Origin: Cotesia glomerata | Taxonomy: Eukaryota > Arthropoda > Insecta > Hymenoptera > Braconidae | Assembly: GCF_020080835.1 (NCBI RefSeq) | Contig: NC_058161.1 | Location: 10,977,297 to 11,041,296, forward strand | DNA: 64,000 nucleotides | Direction of reading: 5' to 3' | Shown: positions 1-48,517 of the stretch, piece after piece | How the letters are laid out: every line of letters begins with the position of its first letter | Position numbering within the stretch: the stretch's first letter is position 1 | Program-made: the position numbers and the translations under genes | The notes under the pieces: generated by a model | What the model saw: only the letters and a program-made list of their open reading frames with translations | Told to the model about the DNA's origin: nothing | Databases searched by the model: none

Positions 1-307
1 ATTTTTTGTTTCGTCACAATTAAATTAAATGTTAGATTCACTATACAGTAATATAATTCAGAATAGTAATATAATTTTCTCTTTAATACTAAAATTATAG
101 TACTCAGAAATTTTGAACCACCTGCTTAAAAGATGAGTCTATACTTCGTCACTTATCATGCAGATGGCGCTCACAACTCCCTCTATTTATTTTCATTTTG
201 TGATTCTTTCTTGAGCGATTTCTTTTCGGACCGTTTGTTCTTAACAAAAATATAATTGCTAAAGTTTTTAAGTAATAATTATTGCGTTACTTTGATATTT
301 CATCGCC

Positions 308-2634
308 ATGAGTAAACGTATACGGTCAGTAAATTGTTGTAATCCATTCAATGAGTCACGTAAGTAACTAATACAGTGCACTTGATCTCTTATGTATAAC
401 CTCTACGTAGAACCAATTAAATTAATGGCCTTGTGTTTAATATTGACTTTTGACATCTAATTAAACGAAACTTTTAGATAAAAAAGGAGTTAAAGATTTA
501 AGAAAATTTCCCGACGAAGATCGTTGGAAATTTCCTGACTTAGAAGACACTTCAATGTTATGTGTGCGTTGTCGATTCCGTGTCAAAGAATATATTCCGC
601 CGGCATCAGAGGAAGAGGAAATTATTTCAAGTCAAATTAGTGTTGAAAGTCTGAGTATATCAGCTGAAATTTGTACTCAAGGAAGCAGTTTATCTCGAAC
701 TGTCAGTAATTTTAGCGACAATCTATGTGATTACAATGATCATTCTTTAGAGCGATTTTTGAAAATTCCTCTTAGTGAAAAAGACAGGTAAAAATTTTCT
801 ATTGATTAAGTTTTTCATTTACTGAGTGAAAACTTACTTAATTATTTTTCTATGCGTTTAATTTAAGGTTGTATTCTGAAAAAAATTATGGAGTAAAAAA
901 ACTTGATGAGAGCTATGCTGCCCTAGAGAATAAGTTCCAATCACAATTTGGAATAGTACCTGAATCTACCTATAGAAAGATTAATCAAGATCATTGTTCC
1001 ATGATAGCTAAAGTGAAGAAATTATATAACGCTGAAAGTGTTATTTTTCATTTTCGTGTTTTATGTTATTGTTCATTTTTTCATATTAATACGATCGATC
1101 GTTTGCTTTACAAATCAATAAAAAAGAAGCTGCTTTCAATTTTACCCGACAGTTGGGAAGTCAGTCGTATAGCATTTGAATTTAACTGTTCTCGAAAAAT
1201 GGTACTGAATCTTAAAAATGATATCAGTGAATCTGAGAATATTGATTTAGACTCTGGTGAAATGACTACTAATACTTTGAATCCCACAAAAGTTCCAGGC
1301 AATCAGCTGCTTAAGTTAGATGTAAAAAAACTTGTCATTGATTTTTATGAAAGCGAAGAAAACTCAAAACAATCAGCGGGCATGAAAGATTTTAAATCTG
1401 TGAAGGATTGTGATGGAAATCGAACTACACATGTCGTATGTGTTTGTACTATTCATCAAAATGTAAAATTGATGTTAGAAGGTACTTGTGTATTTGACAT
1501 TCTCTATAATTGTACTAAAACTAGTTATTAATCTTATTACATTTATTCCATTTAGGATGTAATTTTCCAAAATTTGCGAAAAACACCGATTGGGTTGTAG
1601 AATCTCAGCCAATTTACAAAAATTTATTAAATAAATTAGTTTGTAACAATCCAAAAGAATCGTGCTTTTCCAGAATGTGCAATAGTTGTCCAAATAATGA
1701 AGAAATCGCTGATTATTTTCGTTTGTCGTTTAATGAATCTGATTTTAATGAAATCCAATATAAAATGTGGACATCAACAGACCGTTGTACTATTGTGAAT
1801 GTTACTTCAGATTCCGAAGACTTCATCGAGACTTTAGTGACGCAACTTGATAAGCTTTTGAAACATGATTTTATTGCGAAAACACAAAGTCGATTTTTTT
1901 CTGATACAAAACTAAATTTAAAGAGCGGGGAATTCGCCATAGTATTTGACTTTGCGGAAAATTATGCATTCGTTGTGCAGGAAGCAGCTCAAGGCTTTCA
2001 TTGGAATAATGATCAAGCTACTATATTTCCAATGGTGATTTATTATAACGAAAATGATACTATTAAGCATTTGAGCTTTGTTGGTATTTCAGATTATCTT
2101 AAGCACGACACAGTTTTAATTTATTTATTTCAAGAGCAATTGATTGCCTTTCTTAAAAAGAAGTTTGCTGTCATCAATACGATTTTTTACTTCTCTGATG
2201 GAGCTCCACAACAATTCAAAAACAAGAAAGCATTTACAAACTTATGTTATCATTATGCTGTCTTCGAAATCAACGCTGAGTGGCATTTTTTTGCAACTGC
2301 CTATGGCAAAGGACCATGCGATGGTCTTGCGGGTTCATTAAAACGATATGCTGCTAGAGCTTCATTACAAATGAACAATAAAGAGCATATACTGAAACCA
2401 CAAGATTTGTTTTCCTGGGGAACGAAAAATTTTACAAGCGTTGACTTTACTTTTATAGCTAATGACGATTATTTAATAAAAAAAAATGTGTTAGACGTAC
2501 GATATTCTCAATCGAAAACAGTGAAAGGTACACAGTCATTACACACTTTTGTGCCTTTAAAAGATGAAATTGGATATGCTTTCATTAAAACTGTGTCCAC
2601 ATCTCAAAAAAGTTCAAAAATAAAAGTATTTTAA
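308..2634 (+). CDS. Intron-containing DDE-like transposase (684 aa), unnamed family
   Basis: Four exons join in phase: 308-359, 478-787, 868-1481 and 1556-2634 (stop TAA), with donors GTAAGT, GTAAAA and GTACTT and AG acceptors. The start is the ATG opening MSKRIR. Exon 1 carries a Cys-Cys pair (NCCNP) and exon 2 a CVRC motif; together they look like a zinc-binding DNA-recognition module split by an intron. The conserved phrase VCVCTIHQN closes exon 3. The catalytic half, in exon 4, has three acidic candidates: D in FDFAENY (1948-1950), D in FSDGAPQQFKN (2197-2199) and D in GKGPCDGLAG (2320-2322), plus EWHFF between the last two. The segment just before VCVCTIHQN looks shorter than in relatives I recall, so an old in-frame deletion is possible. 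No stop or frameshift is seen. Transposase function is inferred from the architecture and the flanking inverted repeats. Confidence 0.7.
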
Positions 2635-2650
2635 TTATAATGAATTTGCG

Positions 2651-3112
2651 TTTAATTTAATTGTGACGAAACAAAAAATATGCACATCGGCAAAACGCTA
2701 TATTTTGTGTAAAAAACTCTCAGCTTTCAGAAAAAAAATTCAAATTTGAAGAATTTTCGGCTGCACACCGAAAAAAATCAATTTTTCCACTTTAATTCGA
2801 TTTTTAAGGGTCTTCTGATGAGTTTATGAAAAAATAAATATTTTCATTCAAAAGCTGAGAATTTTTCCTACAAAATACAATGTTTGTCGATTTTGTTTAA
2901 AAATGTTTTTCATATCAGAAAAATTAACAAAAAAGTTGAAAAAAAATTTTTTCCAAAATTTCAAAAAATCATAACTTCAAGACCGCTGCGTATTAAGAGC
3001 TAAAACTCTCAGGGAATTTCTGTCTTATGATAGAGAACACCTCCATGAATTTTAAACATAATCCGCGAGGGTCGCCCCGTAAAAATGTTCTTATTTGGTG
3101 GAATGACCCATA
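2651..3112 (+). repeat. Right inverted-repeat arm of the left-edge transposon
   Basis: The first 29 bases (2651-2679) are the exact reverse complement of 1-29. The remainder is AT-rich, with a palindromic core and a closing TGGAATGACCC. A diverged sequence ending in the same TGGAATGACCC occurs at 24060-24485, which suggests a second, decayed terminus of a related element there. That the arm extends to 3112 is inferred. Confidence 0.55.
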
Positions 3113-3238
3113 TAGTTAATTTATTGTTAACAAATTTTCATTTTTCATAATTGAAAAATAAAACAATAATTTAAAAATACTAGTATTCTTGCCATGAGAC
3201 ATTAGAATGTTATGGTTTTATGACTAAACATTTTTAAT

Positions 3239-3552
3239 TAATTTATTTATTTACATTGACTGCAAAAACTTAAACATGGTTAAGGTGTTATATTGTGTAA
3301 ATGAAAATGTAAACAACTGAAATATAGCGTTGCCAAATCACGGACAGGTTACTAACAGCTGATTTACAAGAGTCAAATTAATTATTGTATTTAACTATTT
3401 TTTTCTTTTAATTTTCAAAATTTCAACGATTAATGCCTCATATACTATTTATTTTTTAATTTTAGGAATTTTTATGGGTTTTTTATTTTAATTTATCGAA
3501 TATTTACTACTACAGTTGTTGTGACTCAACTGGAGCGAAAGGACTCCCTTAA
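3239..3552 (+). repeat. Dispersed repeat, copy A (partner at 56482-56760)
   Basis: This stretch closely matches 56482-56760, including the phrases ACTGCAAAAACTTAAAC and GGAGCGAAAGGACT, with one internal length difference. It ends in TTAA (3549-3552). At the other copy this is the right terminus of a TTAA-flanked inverted-repeat element, so copy A is probably a left-truncated member of that family. The flanking bases 3113-3238 and 3553-3813 are AT-rich, and I see no gene in them. Confidence 0.7.
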
Positions 3553-3813
3553 GGAGAAAAATGTTTTGAAAAGGAGTAAATTTTATGAAACAATTCCAAA
3601 AAAGTTCGCATTTAAAAGATAGGTATATCCGACGAAAAAATTAAGTAGTTGTAAATAAGTTACTTTGATTTTTGTTGCGAATCACAGTAGATAATTTTTT
3701 ATAATATTTTGAATATTTGTTCTTTGGAGATTCTATTGAGAAAAGTTTTGTATAAGTGAGTTATTTAAATTGACTATGTAATATAATTCTACTGTTTTAA
3801 GTTCCAAACCCAG

Positions 3814-39936
<36,123 letters not shown>

Positions 39937-40114
39937 TTAAAAAATCCCACAAAAATAATTTCATTGTAAAAATTCACACTAATTTCACTTTCACGAAACA
40001 TTTTGCAATGAAAAACTTATTCTTCGCAAAAAGATATGAATTGAAAAAATACTGAGTAACTGATATAATCTTTGAAATTGAAAAAATTTGGTTAAAAATC
40101 CAATCCAATCCAAT

Positions 40115-40120
40115 AATAAA
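40115..40120 (+). terminator. Candidate polyadenylation signal for the dynein gene
   Basis: AATAAA 179 bp after the stop codon; the first such hexamer downstream. Confidence 0.45.
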
Positions 40121-40985
40121 AATAACATGAAAAGTATAAGAAATATGCGTTACAAACTATTCGTAACGTGATCCTCTAACAAAATTAACATGAAAAATAT
40201 GTAGTGCAAACTATTCGTAACGTGATTGGTTGAATGTAATTATAATATGCATAAACGACACAAAAAATAATCATAAGCATAATACATTGTGACGGGGTTA
40301 ATCGCCATCTTGGTCGCTCCAAATAAAATTTATTTAAGGCACCACTGAAGTATTATCTTGGCCTCCAGAGCTGGACCAGAGCAGAGAAACAAAATTTATT
40401 CTTAGGTCGTGAGAAAAATTATGTAAGGAGCTGTAAATAATTTTAGACAGAATTCGTTAAAAATTTCAAAAATTTATTTGAGCAAGTCCTTAATTTTACA
40501 ATAATAATAAATCCCCTCATAAAATTACAGATTTAAAATTAACTACGCGTCCACCAGACATCTATGTAATATTAAAACTAAATTTTTAATATAATTCTTC
40601 AATATAATTATACTATTAATAATTTAATTATTGTTCGTGATTCTAAAATTCTCCTAGATGACCTTAGCTTAGTATTATAATTAAATGAAACGTGGTACGA
40701 GCCCAACGAATTATTAATTAATTAAATTTAGAGAATTTCTAAAATTTCTTTTACAATTAATATTAACAAAACTAACTCTTATAATAATTTATTAAGGACC
40801 TCGCAAACCTGGTCTGGTTTAACTAAGATTTCCTTAATCAGCGAGCCACTTGGTCTGTTTTAATTCCAAGGTGACCGCTAAAATAACTCTCTCAGTACCT
40901 GGAAAATTCCAATGAGGAGCTGCTACGAAAAAACCGGATACCCGGTCGTTGCGTTGAGATGTTAATTTTACTTTTCTACTGTGTC

Positions 40986-41118
40986 GTTTTTAGTAGATTT
41001 TATAAAAATCTTACTATTGCAGCCGTCCTCATGGCGCAACTTTGAAAAAATTTAGTCGTTTTCTGACTCAGTTTGTCGAGCTGAGTCAGAAAATGTATAT
41101 AGTTCAAAAGTTTATATA
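40986..41118 (+). repeat. Dispersed repeat (partner 5277-5405)
   Basis: Both copies share TTTTTAGTAGATTT, GCAGCCGTCCTCATGGC and TCGAGCTGAGTCAGAAAA in the same order. Confidence 0.75.
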
Positions 41119-42370
41119 TGTATGTATTTATATATATATATATATATATACGATATAACGCGGCTTGTCAGCACGATAGCGTTTTCAATTTATAACCGAT
41201 TCTTCTCAAACTCAACATGCTTTATCTATCGATCAAGACCAAGATTAAGTTCGAAGAGGAGCTTAATCGGGCGAGTAATTTGGAAATGACAGGATTTTGA
41301 AATTTTGAAAATCGTAAAAATTGATGTTTTTACTACTTCAACTTGATATAATTACTGATCGAGACAAGATATCAAAATTCGGTAAAATGCATCGTAAAGC
41401 TCTTTTAATAAGCTTCAATTTCCACTACTCAGAAGTGGTAATAGCCTCAATATTACTCCTTTTAGAATTCGTTTAATGAAACAGTTTTACTGTTGCAGCC
41501 GTTTTAGAATTATTGTCTGCATCATAGCTTAATCATGATGTAAATTCAATAATTACGATAATGATTAGTCTTTCATGTAATGTTTTCAGGTAATTCGTCA
41601 GTAAATATGTCACAAATTAGTTCTATGTATTGTTTTCTTCAATTAAAATTTTATCCGGTTTCAAACATCTGATTGATTTGCAAATTGTTGTTCCTAAGCA
41701 GTTATTTAAAATTTGGTCATTTATAATTCAAATTTTATAATCTTTGCAATTCTTTGAGAAACTTTTTCTTCAAAAGTTAATTTTTTTTCCAAAATTTGTT
41801 CTAAATAGTTTTAAATTTATTATTCAATTTTGTTTTTAATTCATAAATTAAGTTATACATTAATAGTGTTATTATATTATTTTATTAAAAATCAATTTTC
41901 TTTATTTGAAAAATCTACTCCCATTTCGGCTGCCGAATGGCCTTTTTTATGTTTCAGATCACCAGGAGGGTTGGAATAATGCACGCCAGGACACCCTCTT
42001 TTTTTTTGACCCCCCACTTTGACTGCTCATAACTTTGTCAATTTTAATTTTTTTTTTTTAATAATTTTTTTATGTAATAATAAAACATCAATAAACAAAT
42101 GATAAAAAAATTGATTATAAAAATATTTTTTGTTTCCTTCGTACAGCGCTTCTAAAACCGGGCGAAATTCATGCCTCTACAGTAGAATACTCCCGTAAAC
42201 ACACGAGCAAAATATAATTTTGTAAAAATTTATAAGATTCCGTGAAATTATTTAATACCAATATAATTCTATTATAAAACCTCATTGAATACTATGAGAT
42301 TCAGCATGATCATGGATGGCCATGTCTGTTCATCTTGATCTAGTCTGGAGAATAATAACAGCAGTTTTTT

Positions 42371-42471
42371 TAACTTCCCGCTAAGAAAATTGAAAATTTT
42401 CAAAAATCGGGAAGTTATTGGTTTTACCCCGTTTTTCGAAAATCGAGTTTTTGTCAGATCTCGACGTTTTG

Positions 42472-42530
<59 letters not shown>

Positions 42531-42920
42531 AAAGTATGTGAACCGCTCATAACTGTTGAACGACTAAACCGATCGAAACCTATCAAACGGCGTTCCAAAG
42601 AGTTCTCTCAAACTTAGATTTCCTGTGAATTTGAACCGATTCGGGCCGATAGATTTCGAGAAATCTAAAAAAAACTAAGAAAAAAATTAGGAAAACGGTT
42701 GACCCTAAAGGCCATTCTTGCAACTTCCCGTTAATTCCATATTTAAACTTTCAAAATTGCACATATTACGTTTTTGAGCTCTTCGAGCTCAAAAGTCTGA
42801 TAGAAGTTCAATAAAACACTATTTTTTGAACTTTCAAACCGCAATAACTTTTGAATGAATGAACCGATTTTCACGCGGTTAGCGGCATTCGACGCAGTTT
42901 TTTGAGTCTCATTAAGGAGG
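42371..42920 (+). repeat. Hairpin-headed (GT)n repeat, copy 2 (unbroken)
   Basis: AACTTCCCGCTAAGAAAATT ... ATCGGGAAGTT, TTTTACCCCG, TCAGATCTCGACG, (GT)n, AAGTATGTGAACCGC, then GGAAAACGGTTGACCCT and the GAGCTCTTCGAGCTC module. This is the uninterrupted layout of the repeat that the LINE split at 26.2-34.9 kb. Confidence 0.75.
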
Positions 42921-43546
42921 TATTGTGGCAAATAAAGACACCAATAGGCTATGGCTATTGGTTTCTTTCTCACGCACTAGTGCTGCCCCTCTTTACAGAC
43001 TATCGCTCATTTACTTCCACTCACGTAAAATATCGAAAAACGTTTTAAAATTTTGTGATTTCCTCGGTTTCCTGATATCAGAAACCAATGGGTATCTGCT
43101 TGCAAAATTTTAAAACCAATCACAGATAATTCCCGTCTGTGCGAGGCATGAAAAAACCTTAGAACCATCTTAATTTTCTGTTTAGAAAAAAAGATTTAAA
43201 GTAATTAAAAACGAGATGTGGAAAAATTAAAAAACATTTGAGTTGACCACTATCTATAGATATACATTTAGCATGCACAAAAAAATTCTTGACTGGAGGG
43301 TACATTTTCTTGGTTTAAGAAAATATTACGGAAGATTAAAAATTTCTTGAATGAAGTCAAAGTTTCTTGAGCCAAGAAAATTTCTTCTTGCTCCAAAATA
43401 ACTTTTGTCTTCCTTAAAATTTTTTTGGAGTAAGTTTTTTTCTGTGGGTTATATCTGTTAAAATGTTTTTTTTTAAATAAAGATATTTATAATTATTTAA
43501 CAACGATAAATTTTATTTTATGTTGTCAACTCAATTATGCTGACAG

Positions 43547-46500
43547 GGACACTTCAGTAGAGGACTATTTGTCGTGGAAAGATATTCGTATAAATTGAAA
43601 AAAAATGTTGTTCCCGATATTCTGGTACCTACTCCACCCAAACCTTTTGAGACTGATGATGGTGTTAATGATAATGATGATGATTCTGATGACAATCGTT
43701 CTTTAAATAATAAGAGTCGTAAGTCTGAAGTGTCTGACTTGACAAAACGTAAGTGTTAATTCATTTTGTCTATTACTACATTTTTTTATGCTGTAAAATT
43801 AGAAATCAAAGTTAAGTTTATTTTTTCATGCAAATCAGCGTCTGGAAAAATAAATTTTTTAATTGTTATATAATAATTCCGGCTGGTTAAATATCAATAT
43901 GGTAGGTTTAATTTGCGAGGGGGTAAGTGAATATTTGAAGAAGAATTATTAACTTCTGCTTGGTTTTTTCTATGATCTTTTATTTTAAATGTAGCATGAC
44001 TACTCTACGTATAAAATCATATTTGATTTACAATTAATTTAAACAAATAATAATATTATTTGATGAAGTCATGGTTATATGGGATTTTACAAAATTATAA
44101 TACTGTTGTTTTTGTGTTATGGTGTTACTGCATACATGGACTTTATATCTATATACTTCTTGTACTCTTACTAAACAAAAAGATTAAGATGGTAATTATT
44201 TACAAGTGGGGTCAACCCCTTTTTGGGCTATAACCGGTCCAATTATTTTGGTAATAATTGGGCCCAAAATTAACATTTTCAATGTTTTTTTTTATATTGC
44301 TTGTTTTTATGGCGAATTTATGGTAAAAAAATGTCGTGAAATTTGGCTCTCGTGTTTTTGGATAAAATTTCTATTTTATATTTTTTCGATATCTTTTCTT
44401 TTGAAAAGTACATAAAAAAAACGAACAATTAAAAAAAAATTGATCTATTTGATCAAAAAATAAAAAAATTAACGTGCGCAAGCATGGGTTGACCCCACTT
44501 GTAAATAATTACCATTAAAAATTATTGAAAAATATTTCATTTTCAAATATTTTAACATGTGAAATTATTTTTGATCCTTTTGTTTAATAAGGGTAATGTT
44601 CATCGGTAAAATGTTAACTTTAATATGTTAATAATATTTTTTGTCATTGGTAAATACTAATAAAGTTAATTGTAAATATTCTAGGATTAGAAATCTCAGT
44701 AAATGAAAATACTGAAGTCTCTGGTGATGAAGCTATACCGGGAACTTCGAACCAACATACTCAATCAAGTAAGTATGCTCCAAAATCATCTCGGGAGTTA
44801 TTGTTAGAGCAGCAGCTTCATGAGCTTCAGAACGAGAATAATGCATTGAAAAATGAGGTAATATAAAAAATTAAATAATTATGTATTCCAAATTAGTTAA
44901 TCATGAAATGATTTTTATTTTGAAGTACGAATAATTGATTAAGTACTAATTAATTCAATTTCAGGTTGCTCATTTGACACAAAAATCAACAACATTGGAT
45001 GATAACTTGAAAAAATTCTTGAATCCTGATCAGTTGTTGTTTTTGAAAGGCAGTGCTTCGACGAACTCCAAACCTTGGTCAGAGGATACTATCAAAAAAG
45101 GTCTGCGAATCCGATTATTGATGGGCACTAAGGCTTATAAAAGTTTGAGGGACAATGAAGGATTTCCTTTACCTGCTTTTTCCACGCTTTATAATCGCCT
45201 GTCGGGATTTAATTTTGCTCCTGGAACTTTCCACAGTATCATTGAGTGGCTGGGGATAAAAATTCAACAAGAGCAAGACGAAACTGCTCGTTATTGTGTG
45301 CTGGCATTAGATAAAATGTCAATTCATCCAGCAGTTGAATATGATCGTGCTCTTGGAAATTTTATTGGATTAGTGACTCCACAATTGGCAAGAGACTCGA
45401 ATGAAGCTGATTCGATGGCTTCTCATGCAATTGCATTCGTTGCTCGTGGGTTAACCAGCCATTGGAAGCAATTGGTGGGCTATGCTTTGACAGGTAAATC
45501 AGTAACCTCGGATCTTCACTGGAATTATGTTCAAGAGATAATAAAAGAGCTTTATCAGCAGGGCATTATCGTCAAATGCATTTCAACAGATGAAGGGCCA
45601 ACTAATGTAGGTATGTGGACATTAAATAGCATTACATCTAGCCGCTATTTAATTTCCTCATTTAGCCTACATCCATAAAATCCAGATGAACGTCTTCCTT
45701 GGACTTCAGATGTTCCACACGTGCTGAAACGCATTTGGTCTCAATTGTTGAAAACAAAGTTTATTCTGAGCTCGCCTATCGTCGAAGCAAACAACTTACC
45801 ATCGCCTACAGTTGATATTTCCCATGTTCGACAATTAGTTGAGTTACAATCACTTGGTGGGCCTGTATTAGTGACAGGTCTTACTGCTGCAATCCTGGAC
45901 CCATCGCAGTTTGACAAAATGCATGTTGGACTGACTAAAAAAATTTTCAGCAATGAAATGGGACATGCGTTAGTTTTATCAGCTCAAACTGGTCTTCTTC
46001 CTCAAGAAGCTTTCACTACCAGATGGTTTATTTTATTATGTAGCCAATGGTACGAATCGATGGTTTGTCGCCATAAGAGTAATTCCCTTGGGAATGATGA
46101 AGCTTCCTTAGAGCGTGTACAATTCCTCCAAAATTTCATTGAGATTATTAGAGAACTTCAATTTATTTCTGATAATAAATGGAAACCTATTAAATGAGGG
46201 ATTATTCTTACAACATCTACAGCTCTAAATTTGCGTGAAGAACTAGTGTTATCTGGAAAATTACAATATCTCTTACAAATATAAATAATGCTGTGAAGCG
46301 GGAAAGAATAGGAGTTACGGTAATTATTACGTGAAGCGTTCCACATTCACGTAACAGGATATTGGTAGGAAAGGATTGAGAAAGGAATGTGGAGAGGATA
46401 ATCTTAATGTGAGTTTATAGAATATGCGAGAAAAAATTATTAGATAGCTCGGACGCCTAACTTCTAGCTCTGTGGAAAATCTATTTTCTCAAGTCCGAGC

Positions 46501-47184
46501 TGGTGGTGATATTCATCCAAAGCCCCGTCAACTGCGTTATCGAATGAGGTTAGTTGCTGTAGCTCAGTATTTACGAGTTCCCACGTCTGCATCATATGAA
46601 GATGATGATGAACCATATTATTTAGAGTTCTTAAAACAAAAAAAAGATGAACTCCGTACTGCTGATGATGAAGCAAATAATACTATTGAAGTTCCTGATG
46701 GTTGCATTCTGTCGGAAATCCAGAGGTATGGGCTGTATTACCTTTCTGGTTGGGCGGTATTTGTTACAGCAAATGGTTGCGAAGTTTGTGAAACAGCAAC
46801 TATTTCTTCTCTACCGTTGCCAAATGCGTGTTCGGCTTGGACAGATGCACTACACCGAGGTAATTTGAAGCACCCAACTGAGGCTGTTTATGAACTTTTG
46901 AAGACAGCCGAAGAAATATTTATTATACCTATAGAAAAGCATTATTACATCTGCAGAACGTCCATCAGGTTTTAATGCAAAGTATTAAGGTAGCTGCTGC
47001 TAATCGTTTGTTGAACTTCCCGAAATGCCACAATATTTCTGATAAAGTTCTACAGAAATAAATTTCCTTGCGGTTACACGTTTTGGCACAAGATATCACA
47101 GTACAACCAGACAACCAAAATCTTGTTATCTTCAGTTCTCGAAGTGCGTATATGCATACTTCATCAAAAAAAGCCCGCAAATGA
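43547..47184 (+). pseudogene. P-element/THAP9-like transposase, decayed
   Basis: A DNA-binding plus DDE transposase relic with introns. Exons seen: 43547-43748 (THAP C-terminus: GHFSRGLF, KLKKNVVPDI), 44685-44857 (LLLEQQLHELQNENNALK, leucine-zipper-like), 44965-45610 (FSTLYNRLSGFNFAPGTF, LALDKMSI, STDEGPTN) and 45686-46197. A TGA at 46195 interrupts WKPIK, about 180 bp of foreign sequence splits the next part, and the frame resumes at about 46455 (SVENLFSQVRAGGDIHP). A second frame change near 46930 and a TAA follow, and the C-terminus ends KKARK at 47184. The first THAP exon with its C-x-C pair is not found. LDKMSI and STDEG are candidate catalytic acids. Confidence 0.75.
44189..44515. mobile_element. 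327-bp MITE with perfect 30-bp inverted ends
   Basis: 44189-44218 (ATGGTAATTATTTACAAGTG...) is the exact reverse complement of 44486-44515. It lies in the intron between the first two recognised exons of the P-like transposase. The 69-residue frame inside is not supported as a gene. Confidence 0.85.
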
Positions 47185-48140
47185 AGAAACTTGTTTCACT
47201 CTTGTGCTGTGATCCTTTTATCAATATAATTGAAATTAAAACATAATTATTTATTTCAACTATTTAATATTGTTGATTAAAATATACAAATATTTTAGCT
47301 TAATTATGCTACTTAAATATTTGTTCTATTATTTAAAAAATATACTGTTGAACTTTTTAATTATTTTGCAAAATATTCTTCTCATTTAACAGATAATTTC
47401 AATAATCATAATTAATAATTAATTTTTAGGAATAAAAGTAATTAGCCAATACTGTTATTTATTCTTAAATTTAATTATTTAAAAATAAAAAAAAAAAAAT
47501 AACGATGGCCCGCAGGACGCAAACCCGAACCAGTTAATTGGCAAGCGGGTAAAAGCAACTCGCGCTAACGGCTGGTTATCGGAAAAAAATCAGAGGTAAA
47601 TCATAAACTGCGCTTGAGAAAACCAGTTTAACCCTTTAAATAAATAGTTTGGTTTATTTATTGCAATTGGGGTTGTTAAATTAACAATTACTACTAATTA
47701 ATATTATTTAAGGGTGAAAATAATTTTTATCAATGCCAGTTTGTTATTTTCAATTTATTTAGTATTTTCATAAGAGTTAGCATGAAAGTACTTTAGGCAT
47801 ATACTAGTACTTCTGACACACTTGTGGCGGCGCGACAGCTTGACACATTACCCATCATGCATTGCAGGATTGGAATACCTTCTTATATATTATCTTAGTT
47901 ATACTATCATAACTCATATAAAATTTTATTAGAATAAATACTGTTTTATATTATTAACAAGTTTAAGATTTCTACAAACGGTAATAGGAGCAAAATAGAT
48001 ATTTGAAGCGAATTAATAATTTAAATTAACATTTCAAAAAATGATGTTTGAAGCCCCAATTTCTGACACTCAAAATTTTTCGTGCTGTAGTTTCTGACAC
48101 TGACATCGGCCTAGTTTCCGACACTCATATTTCAAAACGA
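47185..48140 (+). other. Gene-free stretch with a tRNA-like remnant
   Basis: AT-rich. At 47500-47575 the minus strand reads TTAGCGCGAGTTGC (box A-like) and GGTTCGGGTTTGCG (box B-like), ending in a T-rich tail: probably a SINE or tRNA relic. Nothing else recognised. Confidence 0.4.
47500..47575 (-). repeat. tRNA-derived SINE remnant
   Basis: Box A-like TAGCGCGAGTTG and box B-like GGTTCGGGTTT about 30 bases apart on the minus strand, followed by a T run (pol III stop-like). No clear cloverleaf. Confidence 0.4.
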
Positions 48141-48141
48141 T

Positions 48142-48342
48142 TTTTTCTGCCCTCCAGACGGAAAGTGGCAACTTTCGGCCCGCTACGAAGACAGAAAAAT
48201 AGTATACAAACCTATGGTAGAAAAATACGAAATATCTCAGATAAGATCACATATATGTCGACCTCGGCTTCGCCTCGGACGACATATATGTGTTCTAAGA
48301 CATTTCTTATTTTCTTGTTGCAGGTGTGTAATATACTACTTA
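48142..48342 (+). repeat. Palindromic repeat family, copy 5
   Basis: GACCTCGGCTTCGCCTCGG core, TATATGTCG / CGACATATA inner arms and GGTGTGTAATATACTA end. More diverged than copies 1, 3 and 4. Confidence 0.7.
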
Positions 48343-48440
48343 TTTACTAACTTATACTATTAAGTTAAAATTAATTAAAATCATTTATTTATAATAAATT
48401 AAGTATTTATTTTAAATAAAACATTCATCGTCTATAAAAT

Positions 48441-48443
<3 letters not shown>

Positions 48444-48516
<73 letters not shown>
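48444..48516. repeat. (TA)n microsatellite
   Basis: About 36 TA units, ending at ACTAGCTGTTACCCACCCG, a phrase that often starts dispersed repeats in insects. Confidence 0.9.

Positions 48517-48517
<1 letters not shown>

Larger units (their letters stand above)
1..3112 (+). mobile_element. DNA transposon with long terminal inverted repeats and intact transposase
   Basis: Bases 1-29 are an exact inverted copy of 2651-2679, and the transposase gene lies between them. Because the match begins at the very first base of the window, the inverted repeat probably continues leftward outside it. If so, the right arm would run from 2651 to about 3112, where the sequence ends in TGGAATGACCC, a plausible terminus. 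The right arm contains an internal imperfect palindrome (2685-2731 against 2858-2895). The transposase frame is complete, so the copy looks young. The superfamily is uncertain: the DDE-like domain has the SDGAPQQFKN signature seen in many uncharacterised animal proteins, but I cannot attach a name. The target-site duplication cannot be read because the left flank is missing. The element sits left of the first visible dynein exon, presumably in an intron. Confidence 0.75.
39937..43546 (+). other. Intergenic region downstream of the dynein gene
   Basis: No gene seen. Dynein 3' UTR to about 40120. A TGTGACGGGG start near 40289 could be an LTR edge, but the other end is not found. 40986-41118 repeats 5277-5405. 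(TA)n near 41125-41150. Hairpin-headed (GT)n repeat at 42371-42920. Confidence 0.55.

Noticed and set aside
40289..40985. Possible LTR beginning TGTGACGGGG
   Set aside because: No matching right end, target duplication or second LTR was found.
44206..44415. 69-residue hydrophobic frame resembling a small membrane protein
   Set aside because: Lies wholly inside a MITE with perfect inverted ends; composition explains the hydrophobicity.
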